A stretch of 64,000 nt of DNA from Solitalea longa (lineage in GTDB: Bacteria; Bacteroidota; Bacteroidia; Sphingobacteriales; Sphingobacteriaceae). The stretch covers positions 62,308-126,307 of the forward strand of contig NZ_PQVF01000011.1 in the NCBI RefSeq assembly GCF_002920915.1. Reading direction: 5' to 3'. Shown here piece by piece: positions 25,925 to 35,378 of the stretch. Numbering within the stretch: the stretch's first letter is position 1; every line of letters starts with the position of its first letter. The position numbers were made by a program, and so were the translations under genes. The notes under the pieces were generated by a model. That model was not told where the DNA came from. It searched no databases and saw only the letters and a program-made list of their open reading frames with translations.

Positions 25925-27640
25925 ATGAGCGATCAAAAAACTTTTCACCTGGGCCTTTGTATGGCCGGTGCAGTTTCGGCTGGTGCCTATACAGCCGGAG
26001 TTATTGATTATCTGATAGAAACCCTGGAACGCTGGGAAGAAGCAAAAAAAACTGGCGATCCATCGATTCCCTCTCATCAAGTTGTTATCGAAGTAATAGG
26101 TGGAGCTTCCGCAGGGGGAATGACCTCCATAATTGCCGGAGCTGCCATGCAAAACCCGATTGGCCATATTACTCCCGATAAGCGAAATGACGAAGCCTTT
26201 AAAAACAACAACAAACTTTATGATTCGTGGGTGAACCTGGCCGCAGATGATATGCTGCCATTAATGCTTAAAAACGATGACATCAAGAAGAACAATAAGG
26301 TTATCTCGCTTTTTAACTCCGACTTTATAAAGGGCATTGCCGATAAAGCGGTAACTGTTAATCCCAATACTCCTTATTCTCGTCCTTATTTATCTGACGA
26401 TGCTGATATTCTGGTAACCTTAACCAATCTGCAAGGCATCCCCTATTCGTTAGGTTTTTTGGGAGGAGTTAGCAAACTTGATCAGTATAAAACCTCCTCT
26501 CATCGCGACTTTGGCCATTTCGTATTAAATAAAACAACATACAACAACGACGGTCGCATTCCACTTTCATTTCTAAACAACATTAACCTGGATATTGCCA
26601 AGAGTTGTGCTATGGCCACTGGAGCATTTCCTATTGGACTTTCAGCCAGAGAAATTATACGAGATAAGCAACAGGTTTTTGACAACCGGTTTATCAATCT
26701 GCTGAATGAGATGGAAAAAAAATATAACACCAATGTTCCAAAATCAATTGTAACAGATAACCTCATTGCCCAAAAATCATTTCTACATGAAATAATTGAT
26801 AAGCTTCAAAATCAGAATACATATACCACCTTAAATGTTGATGGAGGCATGCTTAATAATGAGCCATTTGAAATTATCAGAGATGTCATCATCGATAAGA
26901 CAAAAGAAGACAGGGAGGCAAATAATAATTACGATACCTGTAGAAGCAGTATTTTAATGATTGACCCATTTCCGTGTGAGGACCCGGACGTTGAATTTGA
27001 TACCAGCATTGGAATTATGAATGTCATTAAACAAACCTTTAAAACCATGCGGGGGCAATTATTATTTAAACCGCAGGATATTGAAAAAGCAATGAACCCT
27101 AAAAACATAAGTCGTTTTTTAATTGTTCCGGAACGAGAAAACGGCACTGATGATATTTCCGGAAGCATGGCCATTGCTTGTGGTTCATTTGAAGGATTTG
27201 GAGGTTTCTTTGATAAATCATTCAGGGTTCACGATTATTTTCTTGGTCGGAGAAATTGCCAGTACTTCCTACAGGAATGGCTTACTATCCCAGCCGACAC
27301 GACCAACCCTATTTTTACAGAGAATTATTCCGCTGAAGCTAAAAATCGTTTTTTGTCAAAAAGAGGAAGCTTGGCAATTATCCCAGATACCAATAAAGGA
27401 AACCCAAATATGGAAGAAACGGCTTTAATATGGCCTCAAATTGAAGCATCAAAGGTTGAAAGTTGGCGAAAACTTTTCAGAGAACGAATAAAAGAACTTA
27501 CATTTAGGTTAGCCGACCTGAAAGGGATCGATAAATTTTTGTTAAATATTGGTTATGGTCTTTTAATAGGTCGAAAAGCCACCGATGCTGTAATAAACAT
27601 GATAACCAATGACCTTAAAAAACATCATCTTATTAAATGA
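25925..27640 (+). CDS. Patatin-like phospholipase
   Basis: The 571-residue product has the patatin fold markers: the glycine-rich oxyanion loop CMAGAVSAGAYTAGV near residue 15, the nucleophile elbow GGASAGG (GxSxG, Ser near residue 62) and the catalytic-dyad Asp in VDGGMLNNEPFE. Patatins cleave acyl chains from lipids. There is no signal peptide, so a cytosolic or membrane-associated enzyme is likely. The C-terminal third is specific to this subgroup. I chose the ATG at 25925 because the frame extension to 25817 adds 36 residues with no family similarity. Its stop overlaps the VOC gene start (ATGA), which points to translational coupling. Confidence 0.87.
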   Translation: MSDQKTFHLGLCMAGAVSAGAYTAGVIDYLIETLERWEEAKKTGDPSIPSHQVVIEVIGGASAGGMTSIIAGAAMQNPIGHITPDKRNDEAFKNNNKLYDSWVNLAADDMLPLMLKNDDIKKNNKVISLFNSDFIKGIADKAVTVNPNTPYSRPYLSDDADILVTLTNLQGIPYSLGFLGGVSKLDQYKTSSHRDFGHFVLNKTTYNNDGRIPLSFLNNINLDIAKSCAMATGAFPIGLSAREIIRDKQQVFDNRFINLLNEMEKKYNTNVPKSIVTDNLIAQKSFLHEIIDKLQNQNTYTTLNVDGGMLNNEPFEIIRDVIIDKTKEDREANNNYDTCRSSILMIDPFPCEDPDVEFDTSIGIMNVIKQTFKTMRGQLLFKPQDIEKAMNPKNISRFLIVPERENGTDDISGSMAIACGSFEGFGGFFDKSFRVHDYFLGRRNCQYFLQEWLTIPADTTNPIFTENYSAEAKNRFLSKRGSLAIIPDTNKGNPNMEETALIWPQIEASKVESWRKLFRERIKELTFRLADLKGIDKFLLNIGYGLLIGRKATDAVINMITNDLKKHHLIK

Positions 27641-28029
27641 AAAGAGTAACCGGTATTGGCGGGATCTTCTTTAAATGCGAAGATCCTGAAAAGCAAAAAG
27701 AATGGTATGCAAAGCACCTTGGAATTGATTCAGGTGAGTACGGTGCTACATTTGAGTGGAGAGAAAAAGACGACCCTAACCAAATTGGTTATACAGCTTG
27801 GAGTACGTTTAAAGCTGATTCGAAATACTTCTTCCCAAGCACAAAACCTTTTATGTTCAATTATCGGGTTGAAAACCTGAAAGAACTTCTAAAAGCCTTA
27901 AAAGATGAAGGAGTGACGGTAGTTGGAGAGGTAGAAGAGTTTGAATTTGGAAAATTTGGCTGGATAATGGACCCCGAAGGAAATAAAATTGAATTATGGG
28001 AACCAAATGACGAAAACTATTTAAAATAA
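27637..28029 (+). CDS. VOC (glyoxalase/bleomycin-resistance fold) family protein
   Basis: The 130-residue product is a single VOC domain: GIGGIFFKCEDPEKQKEWYAKHLGI at the start, FNYRVENLKELLKALKDEGV in the middle and GWIMDPEGNKIELWEP at the end, the last supplying the usual metal-binding Glu. Substrates of such proteins vary widely, and none can be named here. It overlaps the patatin gene by four bases. Confidence 0.88.
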   Translation: MKRVTGIGGIFFKCEDPEKQKEWYAKHLGIDSGEYGATFEWREKDDPNQIGYTAWSTFKADSKYFFPSTKPFMFNYRVENLKELLKALKDEGVTVVGEVEEFEFGKFGWIMDPEGNKIELWEPNDENYLK

Positions 28030-28163
28030 TTACAATTCATGGATGAAAACCCGTTGTTTTTCAATTCATCTATTCATTATTTGTATATTTAGATAATTTT
28101 ATTTACCGAATTGAATAACTGATGCCATAAACTTATAAAAACAAACTAACTCTTCGCTCTAAC

Positions 28164-28784
28164 ATGAAAATAATTGTTTTTGGCGCTTCCGGCCGAACTG
28201 GATCTCAAATATTAAAGTCAGCTTTAAGTAGAAATATTCATGTTACCGCTTTTGCACGTAATCCGTACGGAGTACATGTACAGCATCAACTGCTCGAAAT
28301 TATCATGGGAGATGTACTTGATTACGAAAAAGTACATGAAGCAATTGAGGGTCATGATGCAGTATTATCGGCTCTTGGCTTTGTGAACCCTGAACATCAG
28401 CTAATCGGTTACAGCAATATTTTAAAAGCGATGAACAATTTAGAAATTAAACGGATAATTGCCGTTGGCGGCATGGGTGTTTTACAGGCCACAGCTGATA
28501 CCATTATCTCCAAAACCTACAATTTCCCTTCTCAATTTTTGCCTATATCCGAAAGTCATTATAAAGTTTACGAGGCTTTAGAGCACAGTAAACTCGATTT
28601 CACCTTTGTGTGCCCTCCGGATATTATCCCCGGAGACAAAACAGGTACCTACCAGGTAAAAACAGATTACCATCCAGGAGGAATGTCTATATTCAGTGGG
28701 GACCTTGCTGATTTCATGTTAAATGAAATAAAAGACAAAGCCTTTATCAGAAAAAAGGTGGGGATAAGTAATAACTTGAAATAG
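28164..28784 (+). CDS. NAD(P)-binding atypical SDR family protein
   Basis: The 206-residue product starts with a Rossmann motif (IIVFGASGRTGSQILK, GxxGxxG) and continues with the atypical-SDR pattern IMGDVLDYEKVHEAIEGHDAVLSALG and RIIAVGGMGV. It resembles the NmrA/biliverdin reductase-like group of small NAD(P)-binding proteins. No Tyr-x-x-x-Lys catalytic pair is evident. The substrate is unknown. It converges on the CobW gene with only seven bases between the ends. Confidence 0.82.
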   Translation: MKIIVFGASGRTGSQILKSALSRNIHVTAFARNPYGVHVQHQLLEIIMGDVLDYEKVHEAIEGHDAVLSALGFVNPEHQLIGYSNILKAMNNLEIKRIIAVGGMGVLQATADTIISKTYNFPSQFLPISESHYKVYEALEHSKLDFTFVCPPDIIPGDKTGTYQVKTDYHPGGMSIFSGDLADFMLNEIKDKAFIRKKVGISNNLK

Positions 28785-28791
28785 CTTTTTA

Positions 28792-29772
28792 TTATACAAA
28801 AGAAAAATCACTGTAACAGTTTTTCAATCCTTTTTCTAAAAGATCGCGTCGGAGTTTTTTGCCAATAAATACGATCTTACTTGTACGTACCATTCCTTGT
28901 TCCCAGTCACTTCCGAGTGTATAAGTTGCATTTTTCATTACTGATTGAACAATATGACGTTCGTCTAATCCGGCAAAATTCATAACACCTTTTACCCGGT
29001 AAAAACTTTCACCCTGAATAACCAAAAGCACATTGAGCCAATGCCTGAACTTTAATAAATCTAAAGGCTGGTCAAAAACAAAGGCATGCGAAACAACATC
29101 CTCGTGACTCGTTTGCAAGTTTATAGGTAAAAATCGGAAGCCCTGTTCTACCTTTCGTGCTTCATAAGCATCTAAATTCAATAGGTCAACCGTATTTTGT
29201 TCACCATATTTAGCAGTTATTAACTGTACATAAGGATTGATATTTTTAATTGCCTTCTCAACCAAAGTTAATTGTTGAGCATCAACCAAATCAACCTTAT
29301 TGACTACCACTACGTCAGAAAAGGCGATTTGTTTCGTCACTTCCTCCCTTTCTGTTAATTGTTCTTGTAAATTTTGTGCATCTACTAAACAAATAACTGC
29401 ATTGAGTTTAAAGTGAGCCTGTATAATATGATCGCCTACAAAGGCGGCGGCAATTGCGGAAGGATCAGCAATACCTGTACTTTCAACAACCAAATGATCA
29501 AAAACGGGAAACTCCTGTACCAGTTTGGCCAGCGTTTCATTGAACTCACCATTCATTGAACAGCAAATACATCCGCTCGAAATTTCAAAAAGCTCATTAT
29601 CACCTTTAAAAACCAACTCACTATCTATGCTTATGTCTCCAAATTCATTTTCCAGAACCACCAAACGTTTATCTCTATTTTGCTTAATCAGTTGGTTAAG
29701 CACCGAAGTTTTACCTGCACCTAAAAAACCGGTTAAAACGGTAACTGGAATGGGATAATGAGAATTTTGCAT
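28792..29772 (-). CDS. CobW/COG0523-family GTP-binding metallochaperone
   Basis: The 326-residue product has the P-loop GFLGAGKT near residue 16, the metal-binding CICC motif (GCICCSMNGE, near residue 68), the Walker B region ESTGIADPS, the NKVD specificity motif (VVVNKVDLVD) and a C-terminal CobW domain. COG0523 proteins deliver Zn, Co or other metals to client enzymes. The metal is not evident. I chose the ATG at 29772 because a terminator hairpin for the upstream gene lies at 29814-29841, inside the frame extension to 29844. Confidence 0.92.
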   Translation of the reverse strand: MQNSHYPIPVTVLTGFLGAGKTSVLNQLIKQNRDKRLVVLENEFGDISIDSELVFKGDNELFEISSGCICCSMNGEFNETLAKLVQEFPVFDHLVVESTGIADPSAIAAAFVGDHIIQAHFKLNAVICLVDAQNLQEQLTEREEVTKQIAFSDVVVVNKVDLVDAQQLTLVEKAIKNINPYVQLITAKYGEQNTVDLLNLDAYEARKVEQGFRFLPINLQTSHEDVVSHAFVFDQPLDLLKFRHWLNVLLVIQGESFYRVKGVMNFAGLDERHIVQSVMKNATYTLGSDWEQGMVRTSKIVFIGKKLRRDLLEKGLKNCYSDFSFV

Positions 29773-29808
29773 GCTCAAAAGTACTGATAATCTGTTTTTA
29801 TAAGTAAA

Positions 29809-29841
29809 TAAAAAAGGGCACCATTTCTTAATGGTACCCTT
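29809..29841 (-). terminator. Intrinsic terminator of the beta-helix lipoprotein gene
   Basis: On the minus strand AAGGGTACCATT-AAGA-AATGGTGCCCTT is a 12-bp stem with one U-G pair, followed by a T-run. It lies between the beta-helix gene stop (29864) and the CobW start (29772). Confidence 0.88.
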
Positions 29842-29863
29842 CATATCATAAATTTCAGACTCA

Positions 29864-31003
29864 CTAATAACTAATTAACGCCACAACAAGTGATTTTACA
29901 GGAATTGAATAAACATTACCTGTAACGGTTTTGTTGGTAGTTGCCGCATCTAAACGGATAGCTTCAAATTCAGTTTTTTGAATAAAACTATTGTTGGTAA
30001 CTTTTACGCCATTAACCGGTACACCATTAATTAAAACGGTTCTAAAACCGGTAAAGTAAGATGTATTGTGGTGAATGTAAACATAACTACCGGCAATATT
30101 AGTTCCGTCCTTTCTGTCTTTCCCTCCATGCATATCAAAAGGTTCAGCAATGAAATGATTGCCAAGTGTATTGTAGCTTGATTCATACTCCTCTCCTACA
30201 ATACCTGTTCCTGCGATAGCATGGCGCATCCAGTCGAAAGTGTTTCTGGTAACCAATGCGGTTCCTCCATTCAAACAAACGCCATAGCCTGTTCCGTATC
30301 GTTGAATATGGTGGAAGTTATTGTCATGAATGGCCGCATTTTTACCGCCCGTAAGGTAAATACCAGCATGAGACCAACCCGCGATTTCACAGTTATCCAC
30401 TTCTAAGTAATCATATGATGATTCGATTGCTCTTGAATAAGCATATTTCCATTGCGTACCTGCAGGAATAAGCTGTTTCATTAAAGCAATATTTGCAGCC
30501 GTATCAGGCCCTAAAATGCGGATACCTGATATGCGCACATTCGGACCCATAATTTTGAACAATGGATGGATATTTTTGTTATTGGTAATAATTTTAGCGC
30601 CAGCACTTCTACTTGTACCCGAATAAATACGGTTACGAGAACTATAAATGGTTACGTTTGCCGGGATTTTAATTGTAGCATAATTGGTAAAATCAAAAAC
30701 ACCATTGGCTGATAGGAAAATAGCCTCGCCTGCTTTTACTTTTGCCAATGCAGCCACAAAACCAGCTGCATTGCTAACAGTGTAATTATAAGAGGTAGGA
30801 ACAGCTTTTACAGTTGCGCTTAGTGACATTAACGTTTCAGTACCTTTGCTTGCTAACGCTTCAACCGCAATAGCCTTTTGTGGTTCAATTACTTCTTCTG
30901 TTTTATCGCAAGAAGCTGTTATTAATGTTATAGTTCCTAAGAAGAGCGCGCTTTTAATGATCGTTTTGGTCGCACGTATTGCGTGAATTGTTGTATTCGT
31001 CAT
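29864..31003 (-). CDS. Right-handed parallel beta-helix lipoprotein (possible polysaccharide lyase)
   Basis: The 379-residue product has a lipoprotein signal peptide ending near Cys32 (TLITASC, then DKTEE). From about residue 75 it shows stacked beta-helix turns rich in Asn, Gly and Ile (FKIMGPNVRISGIRILGP, YLEVDNCEIAGWSHAGIYLTGG, AIHDNNFHHIQRYG). This is the architecture of pectate/alginate lyases and chondroitinase B-like enzymes. Catalytic residues cannot be assigned with certainty. A surface polysaccharide lyase is an inference. A promoter region of about 500 bases precedes it. Confidence 0.7.
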   Translation of the reverse strand: MTNTTIHAIRATKTIIKSALFLGTITLITASCDKTEEVIEPQKAIAVEALASKGTETLMSLSATVKAVPTSYNYTVSNAAGFVAALAKVKAGEAIFLSANGVFDFTNYATIKIPANVTIYSSRNRIYSGTSRSAGAKIITNNKNIHPLFKIMGPNVRISGIRILGPDTAANIALMKQLIPAGTQWKYAYSRAIESSYDYLEVDNCEIAGWSHAGIYLTGGKNAAIHDNNFHHIQRYGTGYGVCLNGGTALVTRNTFDWMRHAIAGTGIVGEEYESSYNTLGNHFIAEPFDMHGGKDRKDGTNIAGSYVYIHHNTSYFTGFRTVLINGVPVNGVKVTNNSFIQKTEFEAIRLDAATTNKTVTGNVYSIPVKSLVVALISY

Positions 31004-31501
31004 TTTACAATAACTGTTAGTTTTTTAATAATGGATGGGTTTAACAACCAATTAATTGTAGAGAGACATAAAATAGGTGGAGAGCAAAAATTGTTAGTTT
31101 GTAGTAGTTGGTGGGTTTGGTTTTAACGCCGATTTAACATAGTTCCTCCTTTTTTTTGTTTTTGATAAATTTTGGTCATTGTCGGCCTTTTAATTGCAAT
31201 AATTCCACCAGTTTATTGAATCCTTTTTAATACCCTTAATGATAAAAACCATATATTAATTTTATAAATCAGCACGAATATTTTTTAAATATTAATTTAT
31301 TCAAACGTTGTTCTCATTCAAATAACTTTATAATCAGTTTTATTTTTTTTATTCAGTTAAAAAACTAATTATCAAATAATTATAAGCCATTATTAGTAGA
31401 TTTCCCCAGTTGATAGATATTATTCCTCAGGATGTGGGTCAAATAATCTACCTAAAGTATTTTACTTTGTATTTAATCTGTTTAGTCCCTAATTTCAGCT
31501 T
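31004..31501. other. AT-rich intergenic region between divergent genes
   Basis: These 498 bases hold no credible reading frame. They must contain the promoters of the beta-helix gene (leftward) and the Gfo/Idh operon (rightward). A near-consensus -7 element (TTACTTTG, 31462-31469) lies about 33 bases upstream of the rightward ATG, without a clear -33 box. The middle is very AT-rich (31240-31400), and I see no repeat or RNA structure in it. Confidence 0.5.
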
Positions 31502-32548
31502 ATGTTTCAACCTATAAATACGGGTATCTGTTCATACGGATATTCAACAAAAGTTTTTCATGGACCCCTCATCAGCAATGATCCAAATTTTAAATGGACA
31601 GCTGTTGTGGAGCGTCATCATCAGGATTCAAAAGAAAAATATCCTCATCTTACTATTTATAAAAGCATTGAAGAATTGCTCAGTGATGATTCAATAGAAT
31701 TGGTAATTGTTAACACCCCAAATCAAACCCATTACTCAATTGCAAAACAGGCTTTATTAGCCGGCAAACATGTAATTATTGACAAACCATTTGCTGCTAG
31801 TTCAGAAGAAACAAAAGAGTTGATAACATTGGCCAATCAACAGCAAAAAATGCTTACGGCTTTCCATAATCGTCGTTGGGATGGTGATTTTAAGATTGTA
31901 AAAGAAGTTATTGACTCGGGACAATTAGGGCGATTAATTGAAGTAGAGTTTAAATTTGAACGCTACCGATCAAGTTTGAATCCAAAGAAACACAAAGAAG
32001 AGGCAGCATCTGCTACGGGACTTTTATATGAAATTGGCACTCATATAATCGATCAGGCGATAGTGTTATTTGGAACACCGCAAAAGGTTTATGCCGATAT
32101 CTTGAAGACACGTGATGGTTCATTGGTAGATGATTATTTCGAAGTAATTCTCTACTACCCTCAGCTCCGACTCAAGCTCAAAAGCACATTGCTGGCAAAA
32201 GAAGAATTACCGGGTTACATTTTAAACGGCACAAATGGTTCGTTTGTAAAAAAACGAATGAACCTGCAGGAAGACCAACTGAAAGCAGGAATACTCCCTG
32301 ATGACGAAGGTTATGGAATTGAACCTGAAACAGAATGGGGAATTTTGAATGTAGATAAGAACGGAGAAACTAAAAGAAATTCAGTACCAACACCACCCTC
32401 TAATTACAAGCAGTTTTTCGATTTGGTTTATAACCATTTGCGAAATGACGGACCTATACCAATTGACCCTTCAGATGCATTAACAGGCATTAAAATAATA
32501 GAAGCTGCATATGTTAGCAATACCAACAAATGCGCTGTTGACCTTTGA
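31502..32548 (+). CDS. Gfo/Idh/MocA-family oxidoreductase
   Basis: The 348-residue product has an N-terminal NAD(P)-binding Rossmann domain (IELVIVNTPNQTHYSIAKQALLAGKHVIIDKPFA) whose conserved EKP-type motif here reads DKP, and the C-terminal Gfo/Idh domain (ATGLLYEIGTHIIDQAIVLFG). These enzymes oxidise or reduce sugars and cyclitols. The substrate is not evident. It is followed after 44 bases by a ROK-family kinase-like gene, so a small sugar-metabolism operon is likely. Confidence 0.9.
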   Translation: MFQPINTGICSYGYSTKVFHGPLISNDPNFKWTAVVERHHQDSKEKYPHLTIYKSIEELLSDDSIELVIVNTPNQTHYSIAKQALLAGKHVIIDKPFAASSEETKELITLANQQQKMLTAFHNRRWDGDFKIVKEVIDSGQLGRLIEVEFKFERYRSSLNPKKHKEEAASATGLLYEIGTHIIDQAIVLFGTPQKVYADILKTRDGSLVDDYFEVILYYPQLRLKLKSTLLAKEELPGYILNGTNGSFVKKRMNLQEDQLKAGILPDDEGYGIEPETEWGILNVDKNGETKRNSVPTPPSNYKQFFDLVYNHLRNDGPIPIDPSDALTGIKIIEAAYVSNTNKCAVDL

Positions 32549-32592
32549 TAGGGTTTTAGAATTGGCTATCTTCCACCCAATTTATTGAAATC

Positions 32593-33468
32593 ATGAATAA
32601 AAAGTTTGCTATTGGTGTAGATATTGGCGGCTCTCACATAACCTCTGCTGTTATCAATCTCGAAAATGGGAGCATTTTAAACAACAGCCATCACCGTATG
32701 CGTGTAAACGCCAACGGAACCCCAGACAATATTATAGCAGTTTGGAGTGAGTGCATTAACAACTCTATCGAACAAATTGGAAAAGACCAAATTGCTGGAG
32801 TTGGCATTGCTATGCCTGGCCCGTTTGATTATGATTTAGGTATCTGCTACATTAAAGATCAAAATAAATATGATTTACTGTTTGGTTTAAATATTAAAGA
32901 ACTTCTTGCTAAATCGTTACAGCTTTCTTTAAATCAACTTAAATTTTTAAATGATGCGGCTTGTTTTTTAAAAGGTGAAGCTTTTAGCGGAGCGGCTGCC
33001 GGAAGTAAAAAGGCAATAGGATTTACTCTGGGCACAGGCCTTGGTTCGGCTTATTATTTTAACAATAAAGCTGAAGATGCTAATTTATGGTGCAGTGCAT
33101 TCAGGGATAAAATGGCCGAAGATTTTATTTCGACGCGCTGGTTTGTTAAGAGATACGAAGAATTAGCAGGACGTGAGGTAGCCGACGTAAAGCATTTAAC
33201 TGAACTGGTTCCAACAGATGGAACTGCTCAAATGGTATTTGAAGAATTTGGAGAAAGTTTATGTGAATTCATATTACCAATTATAAAGGACAAACAACCG
33301 GAATATGTTGTTATTGGAGGCAATGTGGCCAATGCCTGGGAGTTGTTTATTGGTAAATTACAAACTGAACTAAAAAAAGAAGCTCCCGAAACTAAAATAG
33401 TAAAGGCACAACTTTCGGAAGAAGCCGCATTGTTCGGTGCTGCCTCACTTTTTCTTGAACCTCTGTAG
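32593..33468 (+). CDS. ROK-family sugar kinase-like protein lacking the zinc motif
   Basis: The 291-residue product has the ROK phosphate-binding start (AIGVDIGGSHITSAV), the catalytic Asp region (LKFLNDAACFLKGEAF) and the second phosphate loop (GFTLGTGLGSAYYF). The usual zinc site (CxCGxxGCxE) expected after the EPGH motif is missing; the region reads DANLWCSAFRDKMAEDF. It may still be a kinase, since some ROK branches lack zinc, or a sugar sensor. It has no DNA-binding domain. It is probably cotranscribed with the Gfo/Idh gene and ends at a hairpin at 33493. Confidence 0.83.
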   Translation: MNKKFAIGVDIGGSHITSAVINLENGSILNNSHHRMRVNANGTPDNIIAVWSECINNSIEQIGKDQIAGVGIAMPGPFDYDLGICYIKDQNKYDLLFGLNIKELLAKSLQLSLNQLKFLNDAACFLKGEAFSGAAAGSKKAIGFTLGTGLGSAYYFNNKAEDANLWCSAFRDKMAEDFISTRWFVKRYEELAGREVADVKHLTELVPTDGTAQMVFEEFGESLCEFILPIIKDKQPEYVVIGGNVANAWELFIGKLQTELKKEAPETKIVKAQLSEEAALFGAASLFLEPL

Positions 33469-33492
33469 AATTATTTCCTTGGTATACCTTTT

Positions 33493-33526
33493 AGAAGCGC
33501 CCGTTCATTAAAAAACGGGCGTTTCT
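33493..33526 (+). terminator. Likely terminator hairpin
   Basis: AGAAGCGCCCGTT and AACGGGCGTTTCT form a 13-bp stem (one G-U pair) with an A-rich loop, 25 bases after the ROK gene. The T-tract after it is weak (CTCGTTT). Confidence 0.65.
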
Positions 33527-33591
33527 CGTTTAGCCTATTTTTTGTAGCTTATCTGGCAAATGTTTCTGGAAACCATTTAAATAGTATTGAC

Positions 33592-34719
33592 ATGAAAAAT
33601 CTCTTCTTCATCTTGATTGCAATAGTAAATATGGGTTCGTGTAAAAAAGGATCGACCGAAACAGCTACTCCCACGGAAACCGACACCACAGTAACATTAA
33701 AAGTTACAACGCTTGTAAAAGGCCTTGATACACCATGGGAAATGGCACAATTGTCAGACGGAAGAGTACTGATCACCGAACGTCAAGGCAGAATACGAGA
33801 AGTAAAAAATGGAGCATTAACAGCGGCACCATGGTTAGACCTGACTGCCAATGTTTCGGAGCAGGGAGAATCAGGTTTATTGGGCATCTGTGCTGATCCG
33901 GATTTCAATTCCAATAAATATGTTTATGTAGCCTATACGTATGTTAAGGGCGGCAATCTTGTTATAAATTTAGTAAGACTTAAAGAAAATGCTTCAGGTA
34001 AAGGAGCGGTTGACAAAGTGCTGATCGATAATATACCTGGAAATACTGTTCATGATGGTGGGGCTGTAAAAATAGGGCCGGATAAAAAAATTTATTGGAG
34101 TGTTGGGGATGCCGGCAATACCGCCTATGCACAGAATCTAACTTCATTAAATGGAAAAATACTTCGTTTAAATACAGATGGTAGCATCCCCGCTGATAAC
34201 CCCAATCCAAACTCTTATGTGTATTCATATGGTCATAGAAATCCACAGGGTTTGGCGTGGCAACCCGAAACTCAGCAATTGTATGCAACAGAACACGGGC
34301 CTTCGGGTAGTCCGGCTTGTTGCAGGGATGAGCTCAACCTTATAGAACGCGGGAAAAACTATGGCTGGCCCACTATCTATGGCGATCAAACCGCTTCAGG
34401 AATGATTTCACCTTTAATTATGAGCGGAAACGATTATACCTGGGCTCCCGGAGGTTTAACTTTTGTGACTAAAGGTAAATGGAAGGGCTCGATTTTATTC
34501 ACCGGCTTAAGAGGCCAATCATTGTACAGGGTAATGCTCGACCCTAATAACAATCGAAAAGTGCTACATATTTTAAAAATTTTTGAAAATGAATATGGAA
34601 GATTAAGGGATGTTATGGAAATGCCGAACGGCGATTTATGGCTTGCGGTTAGTAATAAAGACGGCCGTGGATCTCCCGGAGCCGACGATGACAGGATATT
34701 AATAATTAAAGTAGAATAA
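33592..34719 (+). CDS. PQQ-dependent sugar dehydrogenase (Gdh/sorbosone type) lipoprotein
   Basis: The 375-residue product starts with a lipoprotein signal peptide (VNMGSC at the lipobox, then KKGST). It shows the soluble glucose/sorbosone dehydrogenase six-blade propeller motifs: TPWEMAQLSDGRVLITERQG, ESGLLGICADPDF, HDGGAVKIGPD, YSYGHRNPQGLAW, and EHGPSG followed by CCRDELNLIERGKNYGWP. The enzyme oxidises sugars at the periplasmic face using PQQ. The final 11 codons are part of a sequence that recurs in inverted, decayed form near 39.4 kb. Confidence 0.88.
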   Translation: MKNLFFILIAIVNMGSCKKGSTETATPTETDTTVTLKVTTLVKGLDTPWEMAQLSDGRVLITERQGRIREVKNGALTAAPWLDLTANVSEQGESGLLGICADPDFNSNKYVYVAYTYVKGGNLVINLVRLKENASGKGAVDKVLIDNIPGNTVHDGGAVKIGPDKKIYWSVGDAGNTAYAQNLTSLNGKILRLNTDGSIPADNPNPNSYVYSYGHRNPQGLAWQPETQQLYATEHGPSGSPACCRDELNLIERGKNYGWPTIYGDQTASGMISPLIMSGNDYTWAPGGLTFVTKGKWKGSILFTGLRGQSLYRVMLDPNNNRKVLHILKIFENEYGRLRDVMEMPNGDLWLAVSNKDGRGSPGADDDRILIIKVE

Positions 34720-34794
34720 GGGTATGGTTAAATGATTAAATGGTCATAGGTATTTTTGAAACAACAATTTAACAGTTTAACAATTTTGCCATTC
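34687..34794. repeat. Duplicated junction, copy 1 (3' end of sugar dehydrogenase gene and downstream)
   Basis: From GATGACAGGATATTAATA in the last codons of the dehydrogenase to GCCATTC beside ykgJ, the sequence is very similar to the reverse complement of 39337-39443. Shared words include AAACAACAATTTAA and AGTTTAACAATTT. Weaker similarity continues into the 3' end of ykgJ. Confidence 0.75.
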
Positions 34795-34796
34795 TA

Positions 34797-35288
34797 TCAA
34801 GCCGGAAAATACTTTTTCATTCGCTCTACAATCTCATAAACTGCAGGGCAAATAGCTGTATTTTTTAGGGTGATATCTAAAATTTGAAGCATGGGCGAAT
34901 GATCTGTGTGCGGGTATTCACGACAAGCCTTGGGACGATCCTCATAAACTGAGCAATAGTTATCACTGCCTAAAAATGGACAAGGAACTGATTGAAGAAC
35001 ATAATCATTTTCTTCATCAATTCTCAGGTATTTTTCTACAAAATCTCCGGGCTTCAACTTTAACCTTGAGGCTAAACGCTCAATGTCTCTTTGGGTAAAA
35101 AGAGGGCCGGTTCCCCTGCAACAATTAGCACAGGTTAAACAGTCGGTTTTAGCAAAAACGATCTCGTGTTGCTCCGCAAAAGCAAGATCCACCTCGCGCG
35201 ATTTTTTATTCTTTAACCGCTCAAAGTACTTCTTGTTTTCCTTCCTCCGCTTTTGCGCTTCGCCTTTAAGTTGCTTTAAATCGATCAC
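34797..35288 (-). CDS. YkgJ-family cysteine cluster protein
   Basis: The 163-residue product has the family Cys pattern CLTCANCCRG near residue 55, then VPCPFLG, YCSVYEDRPKACREYPH. These Cys residues are thought to bind Zn or an Fe-S cluster. The N-terminal 50 residues are basic and helical. The molecular function of the family is not established. It converges on the sugar dehydrogenase gene, and its last codons adjoin the repeated junction sequence. Confidence 0.88.
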   Translation of the reverse strand: MIDLKQLKGEAQKRRKENKKYFERLKNKKSREVDLAFAEQHEIVFAKTDCLTCANCCRGTGPLFTQRDIERLASRLKLKPGDFVEKYLRIDEENDYVLQSVPCPFLGSDNYCSVYEDRPKACREYPHTDHSPMLQILDITLKNTAICPAVYEIVERMKKYFPA

Positions 35289-35378
35289 TGTTTTTACACT
35301 GTTTACAAACCTCTAATCTGATATAAAACACAATTACCCCACGCAAAGGTGAGGTAAATGCATTTTGTTTTTATGAGA

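Noticed and set aside
29773-29844. N-terminal extension of the CobW protein
   Set aside because: It would be encoded within the terminator hairpin of the upstream gene (29814-29841). The ATG at 29772 lies just before the P-loop.
31004-31501. Possible small RNA or CRISPR-like repeat in the long AT-rich gap
   Set aside because: No repeated unit or stable stem could be found; the gap is explained as two divergent promoters.
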